Shown here piece after piece: positions 10,001-16,661 of a DNA stretch of 64,000 nt (positions are counted from its first letter, which is position 1; the number at the start of each line of letters is the position of its first letter). Below the pieces are notes generated by a model. That model saw nothing but the letters and a program-made list of their open reading frames with translations. It did not search any database and was not told the DNA's origin. Location: assembly GCF_900104745.1 (NCBI RefSeq), contig NZ_LT629732.1:5257981-5321980 (forward strand), in the 5' to 3' direction. Position numbers and translations under genes: made by a program. The DNA is from Actinopolymorpha singaporensis (GTDB taxonomy: Bacteria > Actinomycetota > Actinomycetes > Propionibacteriales > Actinopolymorphaceae).

Positions 10001-10607
10001 CGGCCCGCGCCCGCTTGTCGATGTCGATGCCGTGGTCCATCAACTCGACGAAGAAGTTCTCCCGGCCGAAGATGTCGCCGAAGTCGGCCGCGGCGTCCAG
10101 CGCCTCCTTCTCCTGGCCGAGCCGGATGCGGGTGGAGATCTCCCCCGACGGGCAGCCGGTGGTGGCCATCAGGCCCTGGCTGTACTCCGCGAGCAGTTCG
10201 CGGTCGATCCGGGGCTTGCGGAAGAAGCCCTCCATCGACGCCCTGGTCTGCAGCTTGAACAGGTTGTGCAGGCCGACCGCGTCCCGCGCCCAGATGGTCA
10301 TGTGGGTGAACGCGCCGCCACCGGAGACGTCGTCGCCCTTCTGGTGCTGCTGGCCCCAGCGGACCGGCGCCTTGTGGTAGCGGGAGGTCGGGGCGACATA
10401 GGCCTCCAGGCCGATGATCGGCGTGATCCCCGCCGCCGTCGCCCGCGTGTAGAAGTCGTACGCCCCGTGCAGGTTGCCGTGGTCGGTGATCGCGACGGCC
10501 GGCATCTGGAGCCGCTGCGCCTCGGCGAACATGTCCTTGAGCTTCGCCGCGCCGTCGAGCATGGAGTACTCGGTGTGGACGTGCAGGTGGACGAACGAGT
10601 CCGACAT
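7074..10607 (-). CDS. dnaE: DNA polymerase III alpha subunit (replicative, DnaE1 type)
   Basis: A 1177-residue replicative polymerase. The N-terminal PHP domain carries all nine expected metal ligands: H9, H11, D18, H43, E68, H102, C152, D220 and H222. The polymerase active site is PDIDIDFD (D414, D416) after GPGRGSAAGSLVAYALG. A helix-hairpin-helix/tandem-HhH region follows, and the C terminus has an OB fold (IVTVGGLITSITRKMTKRG). In mycobacterial DnaE1 the same PHP site is the proofreading 3'-5' exonuclease, so this enzyme probably proofreads itself. AGGAGG lies upstream of the ATG, with a long 12 bp spacing. It is probably a single-gene unit. Confidence 0.98.
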   Translation of the reverse strand: MSDSFVHLHVHTEYSMLDGAAKLKDMFAEAQRLQMPAVAITDHGNLHGAYDFYTRATAAGITPIIGLEAYVAPTSRYHKAPVRWGQQHQKGDDVSGGGAFTHMTIWARDAVGLHNLFKLQTRASMEGFFRKPRIDRELLAEYSQGLMATTGCPSGEISTRIRLGQEKEALDAAADFGDIFGRENFFVELMDHGIDIDKRARAGLEKIAGELGLQYVVTNDSHYTYEHEASAHAALLCVQTASTLAAPTFQFEGSGYYLKSAEEMRALDDSEAWQAGCRTTLAIAERVDTAGMFEFKNLMPRFDIPEGHTEESWLREETWRGMDRRFTEGYDETYRKQVEYELGIIMQMGFPSYFLVVADFIMWAKNNGIAVGPGRGSAAGSLVAYALGITDVDPLRHGLLFERFLNPERVSMPDIDIDFDERRRGEVIRYVTEKYGEDKVAQIATFGTIKAKAAIKDSSRVLGYPYALGDKITKAMPPAVMGKDIPLTGIFDSSHPRHSEAGEVRALYEQDHDVKKVIDTAKGLEGLIRQTGVHAAGVIMSAEPLADHVPLMKREADGAVITQFDYPTCETLGLLKMDFLGLRNLTIMDDAVRNIEMSRGERIDLLRLPLDDKATYELLSRGDTLGIFQMDGAGMRSLLRLMRPDNFEDISAASALYRPGPMGANSHTNYALRKNGQQEITPIHPELEEACEEILGPTYGLIVYQEQVQRLAQKVAGYSLGQADLLRKAMGKKKKEVLDKEFGPFSEGMHARGYSDAAVRTLWDILVPFSDYAFNKAHTAAYGLVSYWTAYLKANYPAEYMAALLTSVQDDKDKMAIYLNACRRSGIKVLPPDVNESAANFTPVGTDIRFGLTAIRNVGANVVEAIIAAREAKGRFADASDFMAKVPATVCNKRVLESLSKAGAFDSLGHRRRALVAWHEDAVEYYIDQKRQEAIGQDSLFGFGGDDQADVAALMSPQVPEIGEWDKQTLLAHEREMLGLYVSDHPLFGIEHVLTNASDCTIGTLLADEDRPDGSIVTVGGLITSITRKMTKRGDAWAIVTLEDLEGGIDVMFFPSTYQLTALQLTEDAVVVVKGRLDRRDDVPQLIAMELSVPDISSDQQTGPFAISLARERCTPPVVDRLKEIFSTHPGMTQIHLHLRSETKTMVMRLEDRWRVTPSTALMGDLKALLGPGCVRS

Positions 10608-10815
10608 CAGGGAGAAGCGCCTCCTGTCTGCGCCGACGCCGAAGGCGTTGGGCGCCGGCCGGGGGAAGGGCGGCGGCGCTTCGCCAACAAGTGAGAGTCC
10701 GACTCTATTGCCCTTGCACGTAAGGGCAACGGCGCCCCGCCGACGAGTTCGTGATCAACCTTTGCTAGCGGCGGAACTGGCCGCTGGTTGGCCGTTGGCA
10801 GCCCGCCGATGGTGA
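10608..10815. other. Intergenic region upstream of dnaE with hairpin
   Basis: This 208 bp gap holds a perfect 8 bp stem, TTGCCCTT (10708-10715) and AAGGGCAA (10722-10729), with a six-base loop GCACGT. Two copies of GTGATCAAC occur at 10751 and 10812. The stem is about 100 bp upstream of the dnaE ATG and could end chorismate mutase transcription or lie in the dnaE leader. No gene is seen. Confidence 0.45.
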
Positions 10816-11145
10816 TCAACGGGTGGTCGCGGCGCCACGCTCGGCGAGGTCGAGGGACTCCTCGATCACCGCGGTCATGATCCGGCGGAGGCGCTCCGCG
10901 CCCAGCCTGGGTGCCCGCCGGGCCATGCCGGCGACGATCTCCGCCTCCCGGTCCGGGTCGCGGCCGGCGGTTCCGCCGACCGGCTTGAGGAGCTGGACCT
11001 GCTCGGTCAGCCCTGCGCGGTACTCGAGCAGGGCGGCCAGGGCGGCGTCCACCTCGTCGATCGCGGCCCGGGCCTCGGGCAGCGACGCCGGCAGGGGGCG
11101 GGCGGTCAGCGCGGCGACCGGTTGGTCCATCACGGGTCGGTGCAC
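10816..11145 (-). CDS. Chorismate mutase, AroQ class
   Basis: A 109-residue all-helical chorismate mutase (chorismate to prephenate, for phenylalanine and tyrosine). The pattern is the AroQ helix 1 motif ARAAIDEVDAALAALLEYRAGLTEQVQLLK, read here as AIDEVDAALAALLEYRA, then DPDREAEIVAGM and RIMTAVIEES near the C terminus. GTG 11145 is supported by TAGCGT six bases upstream (leaderless pattern); ATG 11130 is an alternative. The -10 box is embedded in a 16 bp palindrome, which suggests repression. It stands between dnaE and rluD on the same strand, with gaps on both sides. Confidence 0.88.
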   Translation of the reverse strand: MHRPVMDQPVAALTARPLPASLPEARAAIDEVDAALAALLEYRAGLTEQVQLLKPVGGTAGRDPDREAEIVAGMARRAPRLGAERLRRIMTAVIEESLDLAERGAATTR

Positions 11146-11150
11146 TCGTC

Positions 11151-11166
11151 CACGCTACGTAGCGTG
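11151..11166. promoter_or_regulatory. 16 bp palindrome overlapping chorismate mutase -10 box
   Basis: CACGCTACGTAGCGTG is a perfect palindrome. Its minus-strand half contains TAGCGT (11157-11152), six bases before the GTG at 11145. A dimeric regulator bound here would block the promoter directly. No cognate regulator is evident in the window. Confidence 0.55.
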
Positions 11167-11186
11167 CTGTACGGCGTTCAACATGG

Positions 11187-11202
11187 CGAGACGATCGTCT
11201 CG
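11187..11202. promoter_or_regulatory. Second 16 bp palindrome directly after rluD stop
   Basis: CGAGACGATCGTCTCG is a perfect palindrome abutting the rluD stop codon (11205-11203). Its centre is 36 bp from that of the palindrome at 11151-11166. It could be a short rluD terminator (6 bp stem, GATC loop, no T-tract) or a second operator site upstream of chorismate mutase. Confidence 0.45.
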
Positions 11203-12162
11203 TCACCTGGAACGTTCGGAGTCGTCGCGGGCACGCTCCAGCGCCTGGGCGAGATCGTCGGGGTACGGCGACTCGAACGTCACCCGCTCCCCCGTCCCCG
11301 GGTGCTCGAACCCCAGGCTCGCCGCGTGCAGCCACTGCCGGGTGAGCCCCAGCCGGCCGGCCAGCACCGGGTCCGCGCCATAGGTCAGGTCACCTACACA
11401 CGGATGCCGGATCGCGCTCATGTGCACCCGGATCTGGTGGGTACGCCCGGTCTCCAGGTGCACCTCCAGCAGGGACGCGTGCCGCAGCGCCTCCAGCGTC
11501 TCGTAGTGGGTCACCGACGGCTTGCCGTGAGCGACGACCGCCCACTTGTAGTCGTGGGTGGGGTGCCGGTCGATCGGCGCGTCCACCGTGCCGCGACTCG
11601 GGTCCGGATGGCCCTGGACCAGCGCGTGGTAGATCTTCTCCACCTCGCGTTCCTTGAACGCCCGCTTCAGGACGGTGTAGGCGTGTTCGGACTTCGCCAC
11701 CACCATCAGGCCGCTGGTGCCCACGTCGAGCCGGTGCACCACACCCTGGCGTTCGGCGGCGCCCGACGTGGTGATCCGGAAACCGGCGGCGGCCAGGTGA
11801 CCGATCACGGTCGGCCCCCGCCACCCCGGGCTGGGATGCGCCGCCACGCCGATCGGCTTGTCGACCACCACGATGTCCGCGTCGTCGTGGACGACTCGCA
11901 TTCCCTCCACCCGGACGGGAGCGATCGGCTCCTGCGGGCGGGGAAGCTCGACCTCCAGCCAGGCGCCCGCACTCACCCGCTCCGACTTGGGCACCGCCTC
12001 GCCGTCGACTCGGACCAGGCCGTTCTCGACGAGTTCGGCGGCCTTGGTCCTGGACAGCCCGAAGAGCCGGCCCAGGGCCGCGTCCAGGCGCTCACCCTCC
12101 AGGCCCTCCGGCACCGGCAGCCCGCGCCGGTCCGCCGCTCCGGTGGCGGCCGTCACGCTCAC
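11203..12162 (-). CDS. rluD: RluD-family 23S rRNA pseudouridine synthase
   Basis: A 319-residue RluA/RluD-type enzyme that isomerises uridine in 23S rRNA helix 69 (by family). The N-terminal S4 RNA-binding domain is [21 protein letters not shown]. The catalytic domain contains [16 protein letters not shown] with the essential aspartate, then KIYHALVQG and [16 protein letters not shown] 12162 overlaps the lspA stop by 4 bp (GTGA), giving translational coupling; the longer open frame to 12495 covers lspA and is shadow sequence. The lspA-rluD order is conserved across actinobacteria. Confidence 0.95.
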   Translation of the reverse strand: MSVTAATGAADRRGLPVPEGLEGERLDAALGRLFGLSRTKAAELVENGLVRVDGEAVPKSERVSAGAWLEVELPRPQEPIAPVRVEGMRVVHDDADIVVVDKPIGVAAHPSPGWRGPTVIGHLAAAGFRITTSGAAERQGVVHRLDVGTSGLMVVAKSEHAYTVLKRAFKEREVEKIYHALVQGHPDPSRGTVDAPIDRHPTHDYKWAVVAHGKPSVTHYETLEALRHASLLEVHLETGRTHQIRVHMSAIRHPCVGDLTYGADPVLAGRLGLTRQWLHAASLGFEHPGTGERVTFESPYPDDLAQALERARDDSERSR

Positions 12163-12809
12163 TCCGCCTCCCTCAGCGCCGGCTCGTCGACGGCCGTCCC
12201 GGTGGTGCGTGGTGGCTCGTGCGCCTGCCGGGCGCTGCCGTCGGGCTTCTGCGACTCGGGCCGGCGGCGGCCGGACTCCTCGACGGTGCCGTCCCAGCGG
12301 CGACCCCGCATCGCCAGCACGATGATCAGCGCGGCGGCGGTGCAGATCGAGGCGTCGGCCACGTTGAACACCGGCCAGTGCGGCAGTGCCAGGAAGTCGA
12401 CCACGTGGCCGCGCAGGAAACCCGGCTCCCGGAAGATCCGGTCGGAGAGGTTGCCGAACGCCCCACCCAGCAGAAGTCCGAGCGCGATCGCCCACGGAGT
12501 GCTCCGGAGCGTGCGGGACAGCCGGAGTACGACGACCACGACGGCCAGCGCCACCAGGGACAGGATGATCGTGTAGCCCTCGGCCAGGCCGAAGGCGGCT
12601 CCGGAGTTACGGACCAGCACCAGGGTCAGCAACCCACCGGCCAGGCGGATGGGTTCCCGGTCGGCGAGCTGGGACATGGCGACGATCTTGGTCACGACGT
12701 CGACGGCCAGTACGGCGCACGCCACCGCGGCGAAGAGCCCGAGCTGGCGGCGCCGAAGGCGGCGATCTGTGTCGGCGTCGTTCAGCGACGCTCTTCCCTC
12801 TGTTTGCAT
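12159..12809 (-). CDS. lspA: Lipoprotein signal peptidase (signal peptidase II)
   Basis: A 216-residue inner-membrane aspartyl protease that removes the signal peptide from diacylglyceryl-modified prolipoproteins. Family motifs are [23 protein letters not shown] with one catalytic Asp, and [12 protein letters not shown] with the second. Four membrane helices are visible. A hydrophilic C-terminal extension of ~45 residues, rich in Pro, Glu and Arg, goes beyond the usual length. ATG 12809 lies inside the end of the dksA-like gene (28 bp overlap), so the two are probably co-transcribed; the downstream overlap with rluD is GTGA. Confidence 0.96.
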   Translation of the reverse strand: MQTEGRASLNDADTDRRLRRRQLGLFAAVACAVLAVDVVTKIVAMSQLADREPIRLAGGLLTLVLVRNSGAAFGLAEGYTIILSLVALAVVVVVLRLSRTLRSTPWAIALGLLLGGAFGNLSDRIFREPGFLRGHVVDFLALPHWPVFNVADASICTAAALIIVLAMRGRRWDGTVEESGRRRPESQKPDGSARQAHEPPRTTGTAVDEPALREAE

Positions 12810-13537
12810 GACACGCACAGTGTCGCACGAGGGAACGCCAGCAACCGAGCCTTGCCGATGGGTTGGCCGCAGCCCTCGCACACGCCGTACGTGCCGTCGT
12901 CGATTCTGGCCAGCGCCCGGCGGGTCTGGGCGAGCATGTCCCTGGTGTTGTTGGCGAGCGAGATCTCGTGCTCGCGTTCGAAGGTCTTCGACCCGGTGTC
13001 GGCCTCGTCGTCACCGGCGCCGTCCCCGCTGTCGCGCAGCAGGTCGGCGATGTCGTCGGCGGCGGAGTGCAGCTCCTCCTCCAGGCGGGCGACGTCGCCG
13101 GTCAGCTCCTGGTAGACGCCGTCCAGTTCGGCCGGTGTCCACGGCTCCTCGTCCGGACGGACGACCAGCCGCGCGGCGCGCCCGGCCAGGTGGGCCGGCA
13201 CCGGCGTGGTGGGCTCCGGCGTGGTGGGCTCCGGCGTGGTGGGCTCCGGCTCGGCCGGGATGCTCTTCTTCGCAGGTGCCTTGCCGCCCGAGGGGCCCTT
13301 CCTGGCCGAGGGGGCCTTCCTAGCCGAGGGGGCCTTCTTCGCCGGCGCGGCCTTCTTCGCCGGCGCGGCCCTCTTCGCCGGCGCGGCCCTCTTCCCGGAT
13401 GCGGTCTTCGTCGCGGACGTCGTCTTCTTGGCTGATGCCGTCTTCTTCGCCGACGTCGCCTTCGTGGTGGCCGCACCCTGCCGTCCGCCGGCCGGCACGA
13501 CCGTCTCCTCGCTCATGTCGTCTATCTGCTCCGCCAC
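12782..13537 (-). CDS. DksA/TraR-type zinc-finger protein with basic Lys/Ala-rich tail
   Basis: A 251-residue protein in two parts. Residues ~25-95 are a low-complexity basic region built from AKK, PAKK and SARK units, like histone H1 or mycobacterial HupB tails. It is followed by a TTPEP triplicate. The C-terminal ~120 residues form a DksA/TraR domain with a helical hairpin (LEEELHSAADDIADLL) and a four-cysteine finger, CEGCGQP through CVSC. RNA-polymerase secondary-channel binding is expected for the domain; the tail suggests DNA contact. GTG 13537 was chosen because GGAGG sits 5 bp upstream; ATG 13516 is the alternative. The gene precedes lspA and overlaps it. Confidence 0.88.
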   Translation of the reverse strand: MAEQIDDMSEETVVPAGGRQGAATTKATSAKKTASAKKTTSATKTASGKRAAPAKRAAPAKKAAPAKKAPSARKAPSARKGPSGGKAPAKKSIPAEPEPTTPEPTTPEPTTPVPAHLAGRAARLVVRPDEEPWTPAELDGVYQELTGDVARLEEELHSAADDIADLLRDSGDGAGDDEADTGSKTFEREHEISLANNTRDMLAQTRRALARIDDGTYGVCEGCGQPIGKARLLAFPRATLCVSCKQREERR

Positions 13538-13780
13538 GTCGACCTCCACCCTGCGTACGTGCGGCGAGACCGTCCCGCACATCCTGCCAGTGTGCACGCG
13601 TCCGCCGAGTATGCACGTGTTCCCGCCAGCCGGCGGCCGCCGGCCACGGCAATCACCTTTCACGAACCGGGTCGTGGCCGGACCGAGCGGACAGGACGTA
13701 CGAATGCGCTCCGGAGGTCGAGCCGGACGGAACGGACCAGTCCGGGCCTGGCCGTGCGTGATGGCCCGGGGAACGCGGCG

Positions 13781-13810
13781 AAGGCCCCCGGGAGGAATCC
13801 CGGGGGCCTT
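13781..13810 (-). terminator. Strong terminator after divIVA
   Basis: AAGGCCCCCGGGA (13781-13793) and TCCCGGGGGCCTT (13798-13810) form a perfect 13 bp stem with a four-base GGAA loop, 20 bp past the divIVA stop. It should end the dcw transcript. The rest of the 13538-13829 gap holds nothing recognisable. Confidence 0.82.
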
Positions 13811-13829
13811 CGGATCATGCGTGCGTGCG

Positions 13830-14675
13830 CTACAGCGAGGAGTCGTCGTCGTCCTCGAGGAGGGCGTTCAGCCGAGGCGTGCCGCCACCGGAGTTCATCC
13901 GGTCGCCGCGTCCACCACGCTCCCGCTCCCCGCGCTCCTCCCGGTCACCACCGCTCGCGAGCGCCGGCTTGTGGGAGTTGATCGAGCGCGGGCCGTTGCC
14001 GGACCCGGACTCCAGGCCGTTCTCCAGGTTGCCCTGGCCGGCGAGCACCCGGAGCTGGCTCTCGAAGTAGGCCTTCAGGCGGCTGCGGTACTGCCGCTCG
14101 TAGGTGCGCAGCTCGTCGACCTCACGCTGCAGCCGGGTCTTCTCCTTCTCCAGCTGGCCGAAGAGCTGGGTGCGACGCTCGGCGGTGTCCCGGTCGAGCT
14201 GCTCCGACTTCGACCGCGCCTCGGACTCCAGCCTGCTGGCCAGCCCGCGGGCCTCGTTCTCCAGCCGCTCGGCCCGCGCCCGGGCGTCGCTCAGGATGCG
14301 GTTGCCCTGCTCCTTGCTCTCCGCCACGAGCTGGTCGGCGTTCTGCGTCGCGATCTCCAGTAGGCGGGCCGCGGCGCTGGACGCCTCGGCGATGCTGGAG
14401 GGCCCCGGCTGCGGCGCCTGCCGGACGGGGGGCTGTGGCTCGGGCTGCTCGGGCTTGCCGTAACCGCTGTCACGCCCGCTGTCGCGGCCACGATCTCCGT
14501 CGCCACGCTGCGCGGAGGCGAGCTTCTGCCGAAGGTCTTCGTTCTCGTGGTTGAGGCGTTCGAGTTCGGACTCGACTTCGTCGAGGAACTGATCCACCTC
14601 TCCCATGTCGTAACCCTCCCGCAAACGGACGGGCGTGAAGCGCTTGTTGCGCACGTCCTCGGGTGTCAACGGCAT
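13830..14675 (-). CDS. divIVA: DivIVA / Wag31 polar growth scaffold
   Basis: A 281-residue coiled-coil protein that marks curved membranes at poles and septa and directs apical peptidoglycan synthesis in actinobacteria. It opens with the lipid-binding DivIVA motif LTPEDVRNKRFTPVRLREGY and a first coiled coil (DEVESELERLNHENEDL). A Pro/Gln-rich linker (~65-95) and a long second coiled coil (~100-200) follow. The tail ends in an acidic LLEDDDDSSL motif. GGTGAGG precedes the ATG. It is the last gene of the ftsZ-yggS-sepF-yggT-divIVA series. In mycobacteria Wag31 is phosphorylated by PknA/B; the threonine in RFTPVR is the matching position. Confidence 0.96.
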   Translation of the reverse strand: MPLTPEDVRNKRFTPVRLREGYDMGEVDQFLDEVESELERLNHENEDLRQKLASAQRGDGDRGRDSGRDSGYGKPEQPEPQPPVRQAPQPGPSSIAEASSAAARLLEIATQNADQLVAESKEQGNRILSDARARAERLENEARGLASRLESEARSKSEQLDRDTAERRTQLFGQLEKEKTRLQREVDELRTYERQYRSRLKAYFESQLRVLAGQGNLENGLESGSGNGPRSINSHKPALASGGDREERGERERGGRGDRMNSGGGTPRLNALLEDDDDSSL

Positions 14676-14796
14676 GACCTCACCTCAGGCTCGCAGGGCT
14701 CGACTTACGTGGATATCGGAGCAACCGTACCCGGTTTGGGTGGCAAAGACCGAGGGGGCTCCGGAAACTACCCGTTCGGCATGATCTGGTCACCCG

Positions 14797-14840
14797 GCCG
14801 AACGCATCGCCGGGCGGCGCCGAACGCATCGCCGGGCGGC
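14797..14840. repeat. Perfect 22 bp tandem duplication between yggT and divIVA
   Basis: GCCGAACGCATCGCCGGGCGGC is present twice head to tail (14797-14818, 14819-14840; first 20 bases are GCCGAACGCATCGCCGGGCG), followed by a partial third start. It lies in the 195 bp leader upstream of divIVA. Recent slippage is the likely origin. Confidence 0.8.
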
Positions 14841-14870
14841 GCCGGACGCTGCTCCGGAGCCGCCCGGAGG

Positions 14871-15164
14871 TCAGCGACCGAAGATCGCCAGGACCAGCGC
14901 CTGCAGCACGTAGATGATCACGATCAGCAGCAGGAACGACAGATCCAGGGCGAAACCACCCAGCCGAAGAGGCGGGATGACCTTGCGGAGCGCCTTCAGG
15001 GGCGGGTCGGTGACGGTGTAGACGCCCTCGAGGATGACGAGCAGGACCCCGCGCGGCTCCCACGACCGAGCGAAGAACTGCACCCAGTCCACCACCAACC
15101 GGACGAAGAGCAACACGAGGAAGATCCATAGTACGGAGTACAGGATCTCGCCGATGATCTGCAC
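14871..15164 (-). CDS. yggT: YggT-family membrane protein
   Basis: A 97-residue protein with two hydrophobic blocks (IIGEILYSVLWIFLVLLFVR and FALDLSFLLLIVIIYVLQAL) and between them the family signature VTDPPLKALRKVIPPLRLGG. The cellular role is unclear; the gene is nearly always between sepF and divIVA, and some YggT proteins affect osmotolerance or division. Two in-frame GTG codons are candidates. AAGGAG lies 5 bp before the GTG at 15164 and only 1 bp before that at 15170, so 15164 was chosen. Confidence 0.9.
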   Translation of the reverse strand: MQIIGEILYSVLWIFLVLLFVRLVVDWVQFFARSWEPRGVLLVILEGVYTVTDPPLKALRKVIPPLRLGGFALDLSFLLLIVIIYVLQALVLAIFGR

Positions 15165-15239
15165 GCACACTCCTTGGGGAGGCCTTGCCGCCGGATCTCG
15201 AGCCTATCCCGCCGGCTCGTCACCATGGCCGGGCCGACC

Positions 15240-15268
15240 CTCGGGGATCGCCCGGTCAGATCCCCGAG
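15240..15268 (-). terminator. Hairpin between sepF and yggT
   Basis: CTCGGGGATC (15240-15249) and GATCCCCGAG (15259-15268) form a perfect 10 bp stem with a 9-base loop, about 40 bp past the sepF stop. It probably causes partial termination, or sets RNA stability, before yggT and divIVA. Confidence 0.6.
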
Positions 15269-15308
15269 ATCGCGGGGCGTCGTGCGACCAGAGGGTCCGG
15301 GGCGCGTC

Positions 15309-15833
15309 TCAGCTCTGGTTGAAGAAGCCCGCCTCGGCCATGCGCTCCTTGTCCTCTGCCCGGACCTTCACGTTGGCCGGGGAGAGCAGGAACACCTTCG
15401 CCGTCACGCGTTCGATGCTCCCCCGCAGCCCGAAGATCAGGCCGGCCGCGAAGTCGACCAGCCGCTTGGCGTCGGAGTCGTCCATCCCGGTGAGGTTCAT
15501 GATCACCGGCGTACCGTCGCGGAAGTGCTCACCGATCAGCCGGGCGTCGTTGTAGGTGCGTGGGTGCAGCGTCGTGATCCGTGACATCTCCACCTCCGGT
15601 GCCACCTGGACCTGACGTCGGTCGGGGAATGCTGCCACGGTGCCGCCCTTGTCCTCTTCGGTCTCGGCCGGCGACTGGGCGGCCGGACGGGTGCCCCGAG
15701 CCTCCCGGGTGTCGCGGTCGTCACCGTCGTCGATGTAGTCGCCTTCGTAGGCTCCGTCGTAGTCCTCTTCGTAACGGCCCTGGTCTTCTACGAGACCGAG
15801 GTACACCGCGACCTTGCGCATCGCGCCTGCCAT
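15309..15833 (-). CDS. sepF: Cell division protein SepF
   Basis: A 174-residue FtsZ membrane anchor. The N-terminal amphipathic helix AGAMRKVAVYLGLVED binds membrane. An acidic Asp/Tyr-rich linker (~20-65) follows. The C-terminal SepF domain (~85-174) has TLHPRTYNDARLIGEHFRDG, the conserved PVIMNLTGMDDSDAKRLVDF and the dimer segment FAAGLIFGLRGSIERV. In actinobacteria, which lack FtsA and ZipA, SepF is the essential FtsZ tether. The gene follows yggS by about 65 bp on the same strand. Confidence 0.96.
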   Translation of the reverse strand: MAGAMRKVAVYLGLVEDQGRYEEDYDGAYEGDYIDDGDDRDTREARGTRPAAQSPAETEEDKGGTVAAFPDRRQVQVAPEVEMSRITTLHPRTYNDARLIGEHFRDGTPVIMNLTGMDDSDAKRLVDFAAGLIFGLRGSIERVTAKVFLLSPANVKVRAEDKERMAEAGFFNQS

Positions 15834-15898
15834 GTGACCTCTCGCCTTCTGCTGTCAGCTGCGCCGGGCCGAGCATGCAGCCCCGTCCGGCGTCGACG

Positions 15899-16624
15899 CT
15901 ACCTGTCGTAGCCGCGCTCACCTAGTAACCGGCGCCCAAGCCGTACGTGTGTCGCGCCGTGGGCGATGGCGTCCTCGAGGTCCGCGCTCATTCCGGCGGA
16001 GACCCAGGTGGCCTTCGGATACTTCTCGCGTACCTCGGCGGCGGTCCGGGCCAGCCGGGCGAACGCCTGGCCCGGTGGCGCGCCCAGCGGCGCGACCGCC
16101 ATCACTCCGCCGAGGACCAGGCCGGGCGCCGTCGCCACGGCGTCGGCCACCTCGGCGACCTGGTCCGGTGACACTCCGCCACGCCCGCCGGAACCGCCGG
16201 GCTCGGCGACGTCGCCCAGGTCGACCTGCACCAGGCATCGCAGCGGGTGCTCGCGACCGGCCGCCGCTCGCCGCAGTGCGGAGACCAGCCGCACCCGGTC
16301 GACGGAGTGGACCACCGAGGCGTACTCCGCCACCGCACGTGCCTTGTTGGCCTGAAGCTGCCCGACGAAGTGCCAGGTGAGCCTCGGGTCCGCCACCGCG
16401 GCCACCTTCTCCTGCGCCTCCTGGTGGCGGTTCTCGCCGAAGTCGCGGACGCCGAGCTCGGCGAGCAGGCGTACGTCGTCGGCGGGGAAGGTCTTGGTGA
16501 CCGCGATCAGCGTCACCTCCTCCGGCGACCGGCCAACGCGTTCGCAGGCTCGCTCGATCTGGGCGCGGACGGCCGCGAGGTTGGCGGCGAGCTGAGCCCG
16601 GCGCTCGTCGCTCGCCGGGCTCAA
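15899..16624 (-). CDS. yggS: YggS/PROSC-family pyridoxal-phosphate homeostasis protein
   Basis: A 241-residue PLP-binding single-domain protein with an alanine-racemase-like barrel and no known catalysis; it buffers PLP. The PLP lysine is in LIAVTKTFPADDV near 46. Other landmarks are GENRHQEAQEK, WHFVGQLQANK and the phosphate-binding TWVSAGMSADLEDAIAHGAT, shown here in part (SAGMSADLEDAI). The start is a TTG at 16624 without a clear ribosome site, so the exact start is uncertain. It follows ftsZ by 37 bp. The pgeF gene often found between ftsZ and yggS is absent. Confidence 0.93.
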   Translation of the reverse strand: MSPASDERRAQLAANLAAVRAQIERACERVGRSPEEVTLIAVTKTFPADDVRLLAELGVRDFGENRHQEAQEKVAAVADPRLTWHFVGQLQANKARAVAEYASVVHSVDRVRLVSALRRAAAGREHPLRCLVQVDLGDVAEPGGSGGRGGVSPDQVAEVADAVATAPGLVLGGVMAVAPLGAPPGQAFARLARTAAEVREKYPKATWVSAGMSADLEDAIAHGATHVRLGRRLLGERGYDR

Positions 16625-16661
16625 CCGCTCGCACCCGGCCCGTGAAGAACCGACTGCCCGG

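Noticed and set aside
14797-14840. Tandem repeats here and at 59222 and 62371 considered as CRISPR
   Set aside because: There are no spacers, too few units, and no cas genes.
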